Assembly (NCBI GenBank): GCA_032629725.1
Contig: JAFEVB010000023.1
Coordinates: 62,001 to 126,000 of the forward strand
Direction of reading: 5' to 3'
DNA: 64,000 nt
From: Gremmenia infestans
Lineage: Eukaryota > Ascomycota > Leotiomycetes > Helotiales > Hamatocanthoscyphaceae
The notes under the pieces were generated by a model that had not been told where the DNA came from, did not search any database, and saw nothing but the letters and a program-made list of their open reading frames with translations. How positions within the stretch are numbered: the stretch's first letter is position 1; the number at the start of each line of letters is the position of its first letter. Positions 1 to 9,965 of this stretch are shown one piece after another. Made by a program: the position numbers and the translations under genes.

Positions 1-1092
1 GTGTTCAGGATATCGCGAGCTCGCGAATATGCTTCTTCTTTTTCTTCTTCTCAGTCATATACCAATGGGTGGCATCATTCGAAACAGCTAGGTCATGTTT
101 GGCGTTGGTATATATGATAGACTTGGAATATAACACCATCAAGTCAGCTTTCTCCTGCCTTTCATTTCATTCCGCTGTAATCTACGCAGGAATTACCAAT
201 TGCCAATTGTAGATACTTACTTATCTCAGACACGTCATCCCCGCACAGTACAGCATATCAATAACTCACAGACGAAAGCTTTGACTCCCTCTTTAATAAA
301 ACAAATCAAAACATCCTACTACTTACTTACCCGTGATTATCCCTCAGCATGCATCCTCCCGCTCGCTGCTACGGCACACTCTATTTCACTCTTCGCCAAA
401 TTTCGATTCGCCATGTCCGCATACCTCGCTCTGGTACCAGCAGTCCAGCCTCTCGGCCTCTTTTTGCTTTTTTGAAGAGAAAGAAAAGGTGTATGCGGCG
501 CGAGACGATTTACAAACAGACAGGCTTTCTCAGGGGTATGTGTATAGCATTGACGTGTAGTGGTATCTTGCTTTAGTGTTCTGAACGAAGTCTTATTGTG
601 ATGGAGAGAGGGGATGAAAATGGGAATGAAGATGAAGATGAAAATGTTTGACAGCCTGCTCGCGAGCTGAATAGAAGGTTCTCTCTTGAAAGCTGCAATG
701 GTATTTGTGATATGGGTGATAAATCTACATCCGCCATGTAACCATTAAAAACCCCTATGGACTCCAGGAAAGAAATATAATATATAGTAAGTTCCACGCT
801 AGGCTTACGAAATCGAATCGAATGTAATACTAATCTTTAATGATATAGTATATTTCTTCTTCTCTCATGCAGTCTTTTCACAAGCCAAGTATGCGTGGTC
901 GAGAGAAGAGCAGACTTGTGAGAATTACCTACACGGAATATATTAGTTCCAGCTATTATCGCCAACTGGAAATCATGGCAGTACAGTATGTCCGGAGTAA
1001 CTCAGAGCTGCATGCATATGCCACCCTGATCTCAGCGTTGAATTTTCAATTTGAACCTTTTCGGGGAGAAGTATGTGACTAAAATACATATT
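1..1092. other. intergenic, no gene seen
   Basis: No reading frame here looks coding: the open frames are short, overlap one another and show no recognisable motif. There is a perfect 14-bp palindrome at 13-26 (tcgcgagctcgcga) and a purine-rich GATGAA stretch near 614-648. A gene continuing from left of the window cannot be excluded. Confidence 0.5.
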
Positions 1093-1810
1093 CTACTTCG
1101 AATATGCCCGGCACGTTGGATTGGTCTCTTGCCAGAAAATGGCGAGCTGGTCTTGACCTTTCTGGAGGAAAAACATGACTGTCTTTGTTGGGATTGTAAA
1201 AGGTCCGAACATATTCTTGTTGGAAGATTTAAATGAACTCTGCCATGGACATTTGCTTCCGACAGTGTTGGCAGGGCATCGCATCGTCCAACTGAAGGCA
1301 CTTACTGTATAAGGAGATGCCTTGCCACTGTCCTCAGAGCACATTTTCAACAACACTTCGCTTGCAAGGAGCTCAAGCAGCTTGTGCACGGCACGCCGAA
1401 CCTCATTTTGGATCGTATCAGGGCCATAGATACCAAGTCTTCTATTACCGCAGTACTCCCACGATAATCCTCAGATTCCTTATACATCGGGCATGCAGCT
1501 CTAAGCTCTGGGAACTGAGGAGCGTCTTGAGCCTTCTGGGTGCTTTTGATGGAGATATTCTCGAATGTGGTGCTGCACTCTTTTACCCAGTGGGCCAGTT
1601 TCTTTCGATTCTGCGACTCTTGGAGTTAAGAACATCCTCTGCAACACGTGTTTTGATGCTATTTCGACCAACGACTATCTGCTGAGCATTGGTGAAGGCA
1701 TTAGTTTGTTCATATACAAGGAGCTTTGACTGTGTATCTGTCATGTTTTTTGCCACGACGAGTGTAATGTATATATCAATTTGACAGGTGAGACGAAATA
1801 CTCGATTCAT
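1093..1810 (-). pseudogene. possible decayed coding segment
   Basis: Minus-strand frames here read like protein but are broken. One stretch contains VRRAVHKLLELLASEVLL and ends at TATACA followed by gtaagt, a good intron donor. Further upstream on the minus strand, in another frame, lies a hydrophilic stretch beginning at the VKECSTTFENIS segment. The frames do not join without stops. I see no start codon, no full domain and cannot name the family. It may be a decayed gene, an exon of a gene whose other exons I missed, or chance. Confidence 0.25.
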
Positions 1811-2181
1811 GGGGTGACAGCTTCCCCAGCATATATTAAAAGGATGGTGAAGAGAGAGGAAACCCAGGAAATGCGGACGAGGGGTAAAAAGTCAAACATG
1901 TGAAGCGATTCAGACTTTGCTTTGAAAAGGGGTGGAAGGGCTCGGCATTTAGGAATTCAAGATGAAAGATCGTTGTCTCTCTAATTGAAGTTTATTTGCT
2001 ATCTCGCCCGCTTCCGAGAGGCCTCTGACCCTTCTCGATCGATCCTCTTCTTTTTCTTGACGATTGAATGCGAGTGAACGACAATAGGATCAATTGATCT
2101 TATGATAAGTCCCTAAAGATTTGAAGACTAAAACTCGAAGATATTTGGTGGAATCTTAAAGAATGGATCCTGGCGGCCTCA
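1811..2181. other. intergenic
   Basis: This A+T-leaning stretch lies downstream of the minus-strand DUF7704-like gene. No gene, RNA or repeat was recognised. Confidence 0.5.
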
Positions 2182-2703
2182 TCATTCCTTCTTCAACGAC
2201 CCTTCATTCCCCCAAATGCCAAGCACAATCCCAACCCTCGTGAGCAAAAATGGCAGTGTCGAAAGAGTAACAACCCAATCCTGTACCGTCCACTCCGCCA
2301 ACTTCGCATACTCAGCCCATCCTCCAAGCGCCTCAGCAGCTGAATGCACGTACAGCACATCCGATAGTAACATGCCAATACAAAGGAGTCTCCAGACACG
2401 GACATCGTCGATGAGACGCAGGACTACCGCCTCCGTGAAAGCAAAATGCAGCCATCCGCCAGCAAGCTCGGTATATATGAAGTGGGACGCCGGCTGGATG
2501 GATGTGAGGTTCTCGCGGGTCATAGTAGAGAGGTAGTCGCCTGGTTTGAAGAGGGCTAGAAAGATTCCGCCCAGGGCGCAGAAGGGCTCAAGGTAGAGGA
2601 GGAAGAAGCGGCAGAGCCACGGGATTGTGGTTGAGGCCTGGACGGCCATTGTCGAGAATACCGAGGGATTAGTGATATAATGGTAGATTGGGGTGGGTGG
2701 CAA
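2182..2703 (-). CDS. DUF7704-like integral membrane protein
   Basis: A single-exon gene of 173 residues. Hydrophobic segments occur near residues 25-50 (LCRFFLLYLEPFCALGGIFLAL), 85-95, 100-120 and 140-165, suggesting four membrane spans. The N-terminal pattern of a short polar start followed by the FLLYLEPFCALGG motif, then a body with WTVQDWVVTLSTLPFLLTR, is what I associate with fungal DUF7704 proteins of about 150-180 residues; this is recalled, not searched. Their function is unknown. The start is the first ATG in the frame. It stands alone, with the nearest gene 530 bp away in the opposite orientation. Confidence 0.72.
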   Translation of the reverse strand: MPPTPIYHYITNPSVFSTMAVQASTTIPWLCRFFLLYLEPFCALGGIFLALFKPGDYLSTMTRENLTSIQPASHFIYTELAGGWLHFAFTEAVVLRLIDDVRVWRLLCIGMLLSDVLYVHSAAEALGGWAEYAKLAEWTVQDWVVTLSTLPFLLTRVGIVLGIWGNEGSLKKE

Positions 2704-3232
2704 GTTGATGGGGAGATTTGGCTTCAGAAGTAAATAGAATTGTGTTTATTAGTCCAGCATGGATACTTGTAAATGTGAATAGTGAGATGGTTGGTCGTCT
2801 CACTTAAGAGGCCGTCATGGTTCCTAAAACGGCTAGACAAGCGCTGTCAGAGTCGTCTGATCATTGCTGTTCTAAGAAATGTGATACCAAATTACTAATA
2901 CTGTTTCCTTTGGTCTAGAAACTTTAAAGAACCTCATAACTTTGGGCTCAAGGTGTTTTCGTAATATAATGGCCCTCAAGAGTATAGGGCTAGCTTAATT
3001 TGGAAATCCGCGCAACGCTAGCCCAAAGGAACCGCCCCTAAACTCGCTAACCATAGTCTTGTTGGCTTCAACCTCATCTCACCATACAGGAAAACATATT
3101 TCTCCGAAGTTTCCGTTCCCCAATGCCATTCTATAGTGGATTCCTTTTATGAGTAGGATCTGAAGATTCTTTCTATAATCACAATTCGCCTGCAAAGCTA
3201 TAGCTTATCGTCTCAGTGTTGATACAGGATAG
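2704..3232. other. divergent intergenic region
   Basis: This is the shared upstream region of the DUF7704-like gene (minus) and the Zn2Cys6 gene (plus). It holds the small inverted repeat and 16-mer described separately at 2987-3024. No TATA box stands out. Confidence 0.5.
2987..3024. repeat. short inverted repeat with 16-mer shared with 6804-6819
   Basis: gggctagc at 2987-2994 pairs with gctagccc at 3017-3024. Within the right side, ccgcgcaacgctagcc (3008-3023) matches 15 of 16 bases at 6804-6819 (ccgcgcaacgctaacc). Both copies are intergenic. They could be remnants of one small repeated element; two short copies do not prove it. Confidence 0.4.
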
Positions 3233-5093
3233 ATGGTTAACTACGGGGTTTCCAGAGCTTGCAAGACTTGTAAACTAAGACGCAAAAAGGTAATTGATTT
3301 CTTTCCGTACCACTGCTATACTAACTTATCATTTTAGTGTGATGAGACTCGTCCTGTAAGATCTGATACCCCTACCTTGGACAAGTCTTCCCCTTTGCGC
3401 TTTTCGACATTTTGATATATATTCGACTGACTAGCCATTCATATAATCAAAGTCATGCCAGAAATGTGCAAAGGCAAAGCGGACTTGCCTTGGCTATCAC
3501 CATGACACTGATCTTCATTTCCGGCGGTACCGCGGTGCTCCGCGTTCGTCCGACTCGCCACTCTCAGGATCTTTCAACCAACCAACCCAAACTGTTTCAA
3601 GTCTCGTTCCGGCAGGAACCACTGACATCGAAATGGAGAGCTATGCCCTAGAAGCCTTCTTCGACGACTACTGTCTTGTCCCAACGTACTGCCCCATTTC
3701 CCGTGGCTATCTCGATGGCCTCGAGAGCTTATTAGCCACTGCTGGACCATCTTCGGACCTTTCTGAAGCTGCAAATATCGTTGCTTTGGCAAATATAGGG
3801 ACCAAGTTACGCAGACCCTCTTTAGTTCACAAAGCAAGAATCAGATATTCAAAAATGCTACACTCCCTACAAGTAATGATTTCAAAAGCAGGCATGGCAA
3901 ATGCGACCGAAACACTCGTGACTGCGGTACTCTTAGGACTATACGAGGTTTGAATACAACCTGGAGCATACTGTTATGGTCAATTGCTAACTCTATGCAG
4001 ATAATTACTGCAACGGAAACGCATCCTTCTAATCACAGTTCTCATTCTTGTGGGATACACGCGGTTCTGTCTACAGAACACTCTCCAATAGACCTACTCA
4101 ACTGGGCTAGTCGTTTTCAAAGATCGAATAGTCCCCCAGATCTCTTCTTCAAGGGACCATTCAAGGTATGATAACATAAGCTGCTCTAAAGAATATGATA
4201 GCTCATCTGTCTGTCCGGTACTACGTAGACACAGGCGGTTGACATATTTCGTACACCGGGTGCTCAGAATCTCGACGCCCTTGTCATCAAGGCATGTCCA
4301 CTTTTTCGCACGGCGGAAACGTTACTAGCTAGCACGTCAACACTTGTAGACGACCTTCAGCAAATACTGAAGAATACAAGGTCCTTAAACGAGGAAATCT
4401 CAAAGTGGCCAGACAGCCAGATTGAAGAGTGGAGACCTCGAACGCTTGGGTTTATAAGCCCTAAACGTGGTGAATTCATGAATTCCGAGGGTCTTTCACG
4501 TGTTGATACTTACCTTGACCGTAAGTACCGCTCTCGCGGCAGGAGAAGTACTTATTGAAAACTACATAGTCTACGTTGCCGCGGTGTGGAATACTTACCG
4601 TAAAGTTCGACTGATGATACTGAACGTCATAATCCGCTGTTCGAAACGACTGGAGGAACGAAACGGCTATCATGACGAGAAATTCCAGTTTGATGAGCTG
4701 TCTAATGATATGGTGGCATCTATTCCATTCCACCTCTGTCAAGATGTAGCAAAGTTTCTGATACAAGTCGAGACCGACATATACTCTGCCATTGCTCCAG
4801 GAAAGTCACTTGGAGGATTACTTCTGATGCATCCTTTGTTTGTAACCTCAAACTTGGCTGTGACCTCTCCTCAGCTGCAGGATTCTATGAAGAATTCTCT
4901 GTCATGGATTGGTACAAATATGGGCATTGGCGAGGCCACTTTGCTGTCAAAGGTAAGAATCAGGCCATACTCTAGGTGTTACTGCTAATCGTAATCTCAG
5001 ACGTCAATGACCTTCCCAAACAAGTCTGTTGCTAGTGGGTATGCCATTATATGGGCAGCAATGCTGTTCACCACAATCGAGAAGAGCCTATGA
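3233..5093 (+). CDS. Zn2Cys6 transcription factor
   Basis: A seven-exon model, 500 residues: exons 3233-3289, 3338-3355, 3453-3947, 4001-4165, 4229-4520, 4570-4952 and 5001-5093, all with GT-AG borders and consistent phases. The N-terminus carries a full Zn2Cys6 binuclear cluster, C10-C13-C20-C27-C30-C37 (spacing 2-6-6-2-6), starting only nine residues after the ATG. Two introns split the finger, so exon 2 is only 18 bp. The rest is a helix-rich regulatory region of the kind found in fungal-specific transcription factor domains, without a motif that tells the ligand. The protein should bind CGG-type half sites in the nucleus. Its neighbour 109 bp downstream is a convergent oxidoreductase, a possible target, but nothing in the sequence proves it. 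Confidence 0.85.
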
Positions 5094-5201
5094 GATCTCA
5101 AGCTTTTGATTAGCAACTTTCAATTTGTGTCCTGCCTCTTCAAACTGACTAGCTCAAACCTTCCAATGCTTCCTTTCGCTCGCAAATATTTCCAGCACTA
5201 C

Positions 5202-6307
5202 TCAACGCGAAACGCGAACATGATAACGCTCTCCACTTCTTCCCGCTGCATATTCATCCAACGCGTGGTTCACCTTATCAGCATCCAAACCCTCAATGAC
5301 CTTGAATTTCAACGGCCGAATGCTTTCCTTCGCCAACCAAATAGGAAACTCCTTCCAAAACAACTCTCCCAGATCCGGGAACGAATGAGAGAAGCCTCGA
5401 ATGAACTTCTCCTCGATACCCCCTTTCTTCTTCGCAAGCACTGCTTCAATTGCCTTCCCCGGCAGCGCGCTCACAAACACTCCTTTCTTAGAATCAGACA
5501 AGAGAGATACGCCTAGAGTATGCCCCTCGCCCATATCAATAGTGTCAAAGACGTGGAGCAACTCATCACCCACAATACCACGGACCTGCTCCTCGATATT
5601 CGTATCGTGGCGCGAGATAACATGCGTAGCACCAAAGCTCTTCAGCAACTCCGCACCATCAGGCGACGCAATGGCAATAACAGTGCCCACGCCAGCAAAT
5701 GCCGCGAATTGGGCAGTCAATTTTCCAACATTGGACCCGCCACCAACAATGACTATTTTCTGACCCCCGTAATCGAAAGCTCCAGCTTCAGCTGTTCCAG
5801 GGAACGGCATATCAAAACCTCCGCTGGAGAATAGGCTCCATGCAGCCGTGACAGCGTTGATGGGATACAAAGCTGCTTCTTCGTCGCTCACACCGTCCGG
5901 CACAACAGCCGCGTACGCACCGTTGATAATCGCGTATTCTTGCAGCCCGCCACCACGCGGGTTATCGAACAGCGTCTGCGAGAACACACGAGCGCCGATT
6001 GGGAATTTGGCGTTTGCCCCATGCCCAACAACGGTTCCGACTAGATCTCCGGAAAATATCGCGGGGAGGCGCGAGCCGATGTTGAACATGTTTTTGTCGC
6101 GGAGCTTTTGGTCGAGAGGCGCCACTGCGGATATGATATGTTAGAATGGGGTGTGACGAGGGAGGGTTCGATAGACGTACAGCCTGCGGCGGTTATTCTG
6201 ATAAGAACTTCGTTGTCTTTCAATGAAGAGCTGGATGGGATCGGCAAGGTGATCTTGGTCAATGGTTTGCCAAGCTCAGTCAGAGCGAGAGCGTTTTGGG
6301 TGGACAT
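5202..6307 (-). CDS. MDR-family zinc-type/quinone oxidoreductase
   Basis: Two exons (6181-6307 and 5202-6124, minus strand) separated by a 56-bp intron give 349 residues. The N-terminus has the GroES-like fold typical of medium-chain reductases (KDNEVLIRITAAG, then SGDLVGTVVGHG and IGARVF). A Rossmann segment follows, with KIVIVGGGSNVGKLTAQFA and ATHVISR. The structural zinc cysteines of true alcohol dehydrogenases are absent, so a zinc-independent enoyl-reductase or quinone-reductase type (fungal ToxD-like) NADPH enzyme is most likely. The substrate cannot be told. There is no signal peptide, so it should be cytosolic. The gene converges with the Zn2Cys6 regulator. Confidence 0.85.
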
Positions 6308-6803
6308 TGTGGAAAGATAATATAATAGAGCTCTCTAGGTATGAAAGCTGATTGCTCTGGAAATGCTGTTTGGGGATATGGAAAGTCTGTGTAGTGAAGT
6401 GGTAGGTACCTAGTCTTTATGTGATAAAAGAGGATGGAAAGAGGATGGAAAGCAGTCCAGCTCCAGGACTTATATACAATTCCCACATATTCAAACTCGG
6501 AGATACCGAATGGATTTGAAATCATTTAACACCACCATCGCTCCTACATCGTCTTTAAATCCGCGAAAATGTTACAAATACCTATTCCGCGTATTTCCTA
6601 TCAACTGTGGGATCTGAAGCCCGAAACACGCCCCAAAACAGTACACAGCGCAACACTAACTCAAAATAGCCTAATTCCTTTTTGTAAAAAATACTTCACG
6701 AGAAGAAAGGCTCTACTTTCCATCATCATTTGACGGAAAGAGCCGAATATAGATACGTGGTTCTTATTCCACTGCCTCAGATGTCTACTCCTATGTAGGA
6801 TCC

Positions 6804-6819
6804 CCGCGCAACGCTAACC
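6804..6819. repeat. second copy of the ccgcgcaacgcta 16-mer
   Basis: This matches 3008-3023 at 15 of 16 bases. It is followed by gggaacggc, loosely similar to the ggaaccgcc after the first copy. Confidence 0.35.
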
Positions 6820-7320
6820 GGGAACGGCATGTCATGTGCATTTCCTCAGCATTGGGAGAGAAAAGGTATATGTATGTAGAGGTATATTTAGTATATGAAT
6901 GATTGAATGAAATCCCAGTGAAAAGAGAAGTGTTTAGGGATGAATAAGAAAACTATGTCGGTTTCTCATTTTGGCTTTGCTAATTAAATCCTCTTCACGT
7001 TCGACTACTAGTATATAAACTTGGAAGGATCTCGAAATCTACCTATTTTTTCCACCATGAGCATTTCGTTTGGTATTGTGTGACTTGGCTTCACGAAATC
7101 AAGCCATCGATCGGTAGTGAATGTATAAAATATCTCATATGGAAGGTTCTGTTGGTAACACAGGAGTGATCACTTCTACGGCATTCTGGGTGCTGTATAC
7201 TTGACTGGTATTCGGTATGACTCGCTAAGTGTGGATGACAAGGCGAAGGAGGTTATGCCTCTACGTCGCTTAGTCATCGGTGCTATTGTAATGTGACCAC
7301 ATATTCCGACAGGTTCTTTT

Positions 7321-7333
7321 CCCCGCAGTGGGG
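7321..7333. promoter_or_regulatory. paired CreA-like sites upstream of GH62
   Basis: CCCCGC (7321-7326) and GTGGGG (7328-7333) are two copies of the 5'-SYGGRG CreA consensus in inverted orientation, one base apart, about 520 bp upstream of the GH62 start. Close pairs are the arrangement usually linked with functional CreA repression in filamentous fungi. Presence of the motif is seen; use is inferred. Confidence 0.45.
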
Positions 7334-7375
7334 TCGAGTATCAGACTCAAGATTCGATCACTCGTACTTAGCACT

Positions 7376-7457
7376 CTCTCCGTGGACGAAAAAAGTGACG
7401 GAATAGACAAGCGAGTTTTGGGGCCTGAATTCCGTCACCTTTTTCATCCACGGAGAG
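7376..7457. repeat. 29-bp imperfect inverted repeat (hairpin)
   Basis: The left arm 7376-7404 and right arm 7429-7457 are reverse complements at 27 of 29 positions, with a 24-bp spacer. The arms begin ctctccgtgga and end gtgacggaat. No open frame or transposase lies inside. It may be a tiny MITE-like remnant or a solo hairpin. It lies about 400 bp upstream of the GH62 start codon. Confidence 0.65.
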
Positions 7458-7760
7458 GCACTGCCGTCAGGGTAATTGTTCAAAAACACTCTAGTAACAT
7501 GCCTAATACTACTTGGATGTAGTATCAACGGAACGGTCACCTTGTACTCGTCGTAAATATAGTCATGCTTCCAGGGGTGTTCCCTGCATTGTAGTGCCAC
7601 TGTGTCGGCTATTAGAGCCTACCGGTATCATTAACCTCATATTAATCAAAAGGTGGACGAGCTATGGAACAGTGGTTATATTACTCAATTTGGTGTGTCA
7701 ATGTCTGCCCAGGATCCCGGGATCATTTCTGGGGTGTTAAGTGTATATAGCCATGTTCTA

Positions 7761-7776
7761 GAGTATATATATACTC
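7761..7776 (+). promoter_or_regulatory. TATA-like element of the GH62 gene
   Basis: The palindrome gagtatatatatactc lies about 80 bp upstream of the GH62 ATG, a normal distance for a fungal TATA box and short leader. Confidence 0.5.
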
Positions 7777-7852
7777 GTATCTGGCCTCATCGTCCCCTCA
7801 ATCCTTCTACTTCTTCAATTCAGCTTGACCTTGTAAGGAAGAAATCGTTATT

Positions 7853-8815
7853 ATGAAACTTATATACGTGTTAGTTGCATTGGTAGCGGTCGCCATAGCG
7901 CAGACCACTTGTACACTTCCATCAACGTACCGCTGGACCTCGACAGGTTCGCTAGCAACCCCCAAGTCAGGCTGGGTTTCGCTCAAAGACTTTACCCACG
8001 TCCTCTACAACGGCCAGCATCTCGTATATGCCTCGGACCATGATACTGGATCAAGCTATGGTTCCATGAACTTCGGCCTCTTCACAAATTGGTCTAGCAT
8101 GGCCTCGGCGAGCCAGAATACAATGAGTGCTGCGACCGTGGCGCCTACACTCTTCCAATTCGCCCCGAAGAGCATCTGGGTACTCGCCTATCAATGGGGT
8201 CCAACCACTTTCTCCTACAAGACATCGAGTGATCCTACAAACACAAACGGATGGTCTTCGGCGCAGACGCTGTTCTCCGGAACCATCTCCGGCTCCAGCA
8301 CCGGTGCCATCGACCAGACGGTCATTGGCGACTCCACAGATATGTACCTGTTCTTCGCAGGAGACAACGGTAATATCTACCGGGCTAGTATGCCCATCGG
8401 GAACTTCCCCGGCAGTTTCGGCAGCTCATCGACGGTCGTCTTGACAGACTCAACCAACAACCTCTTCGAGGCAGTTCAGGTCTACACTGTCTCGGGCCAA
8501 AACCAATACCTCATGATTGTCGAGGCCATTGGAGCAAATGGGCGGTACTTCCGCTCATTCACGGCCACCAGTCTGGGCGGTTCTTGGACACCGCAGACTA
8601 CAACTGAGGCTGCGCCTTTCGCTGGGAAAGCCAATAGTGGTGCTACTTGGACCAATGATATCAGTCATGGCGATTTGATTCGTAGCAATCCCGACCAGAC
8701 GATGACTGTTGATCCGTGCAACCTGCAGTTGCTCTATCAGGGGAAATCTCCCAGCTCCAGCGCCTCCTACGACCTCCAGCCTTATCGCCCCGGTCTGCTG
8801 ACGCTGCAAAGCTAG
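7853..8815 (+). CDS. secreted GH62 alpha-L-arabinofuranosidase
   Basis: A single-exon gene of 320 residues. Residues 1-16 form a clear signal peptide (MKLIYVLVALVAVAIA), so the enzyme is secreted. The remainder is one GH62 catalytic domain with no carbohydrate-binding module. Family signatures include WVSLKDFTHVLYNGQHLVYAS near the N-terminus (Asp of KDFT, the likely general base), the GAIDQTVIGD segment (the pKa-modulating Asp) and NNLFEAVQVY (Glu, the likely acid). GH62 enzymes remove arabinose side chains from arabinoxylan, so this is a plant-cell-wall enzyme. Its promoter has a paired CreA-like motif and a TATA box. Confidence 0.95.
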   Translation: MKLIYVLVALVAVAIAQTTCTLPSTYRWTSTGSLATPKSGWVSLKDFTHVLYNGQHLVYASDHDTGSSYGSMNFGLFTNWSSMASASQNTMSAATVAPTLFQFAPKSIWVLAYQWGPTTFSYKTSSDPTNTNGWSSAQTLFSGTISGSSTGAIDQTVIGDSTDMYLFFAGDNGNIYRASMPIGNFPGSFGSSSTVVLTDSTNNLFEAVQVYTVSGQNQYLMIVEAIGANGRYFRSFTATSLGGSWTPQTTTEAAPFAGKANSGATWTNDISHGDLIRSNPDQTMTVDPCNLQLLYQGKSPSSSASYDLQPYRPGLLTLQS

Positions 8816-9965
8816 GCTGAAATGAATCTCGAAGTCTGGTAATTGTGGTTCGTCATTGGATCGGGCGGAGTGGAAGCGGCTGGCTCACTGCAAAGGCGAG
8901 ACGGTACGGTCCGAATGTGCACAATCAGAAACTTGGATACAGTGGATATTCTAGCATTGTAAATAGTGAAATGCAAAACGTACATACTGATCCCTCTCCA
9001 TTCTAAAGCTAAGGTCACGATTTTCGAAACATCCCTGCCCATGATCGAGGATGCTCGGCACATACAAACCCTAAAAATCACTTGAGATTCCTTTATCCAG
9101 GGATATGAACGAACTTTCAACGTAGTTATACTAATTTCCCGACTTTGCCCTTAGGCTAGGGAGGGCTGCTATGGAAGATGTTTCTTCTGAAATCTGGAAG
9201 TAGACAAAATGCATCAGGAAATACAGAGAGCTTGCAAGCTCGTCAAATGCCATGCGTCGCCCGAGTTTCAAGTAGGCGAAAGCACCAAGAGATTGCTTTA
9301 TTTGAGACGCAAGAGTAGTGCTGAAGATTGATACTGACTATGCGACACGTAACTCTTCTTTGAAGAAAATAATATCATAAACAAGCCGCATGTCCTTCGT
9401 TGCGTAGAGTAACGAATTGGCAAGATAAGATTAACTGCTCAAAGGAATGGAACAAGGAATGTGGAGCGAGGCAGGATATTAGGATTCGATGTCCCATCAC
9501 ATTATTGAGATTAGAAAGCACCATCAACTTCGAGGCTGGTAAGTAGCGCTTGCTAACGGAGTCAATTAACTGACAGAGTAAACAGGCCTCCGTCTTGCAG
9601 AATAGATAAGCGCACGGCTCGCACGTCTCTCCTGAAGCCCGTCGCCATTATAAAACACTTGAATGGACGGCCAACATGCAGAGTACCCATATATTGACGT
9701 CTTGAGGTGTTGTGTTGGACGTTTGGACGTTGTGCTGGATGGTTGTAGTACGTGTAAAGTCGAAGAATTTGAGATGGGACAAGATTTCCCCGCGATGGAC
9801 GGTGGACCCCGCTGTTCTGGGTGGGTCCCTGACGCATGCCACTTCACTTTAACAACACTCCTTTAGTTCTTTCTTCTTTCATCCTACACCTTACTTCATT
9901 CCTTCCTCTATTTTCATATATCCTCAAAGCTACTCTTGAACCATCGTTCGAAACCCGACAGTATC
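8816..9965. other. intergenic, maltase promoter
   Basis: No gene was recognised in this 1.15-kb stretch. The last 200 bp form the promoter of the GH13 gene and contain the CreA-like motifs listed at 9788-9812. Confidence 0.5.
9788..9812. promoter_or_regulatory. two CreA-like sites upstream of the maltase
   Basis: CCCCGC occurs at 9788-9793 and again at 9807-9812, 154-178 bp upstream of the maltase ATG. Both fit the reverse complement of the SYGGRG CreA consensus and have the same orientation. Repression by glucose is the expected consequence, by inference. Confidence 0.45.

Larger units (their letters stand above)
6308..7852. other. divergent intergenic region with CreA-like motifs and a hairpin repeat
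   Basis: A 1.5-kb gene-free region upstream of both the oxidoreductase and the GH62 gene. It contains the 16-mer at 6804-6819 shared with 3008-3023, a paired CreA-like motif at 7321-7333, the inverted repeat at 7376-7457 and a TATA-like palindrome at 7761-7776, each listed separately. Confidence 0.6.
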
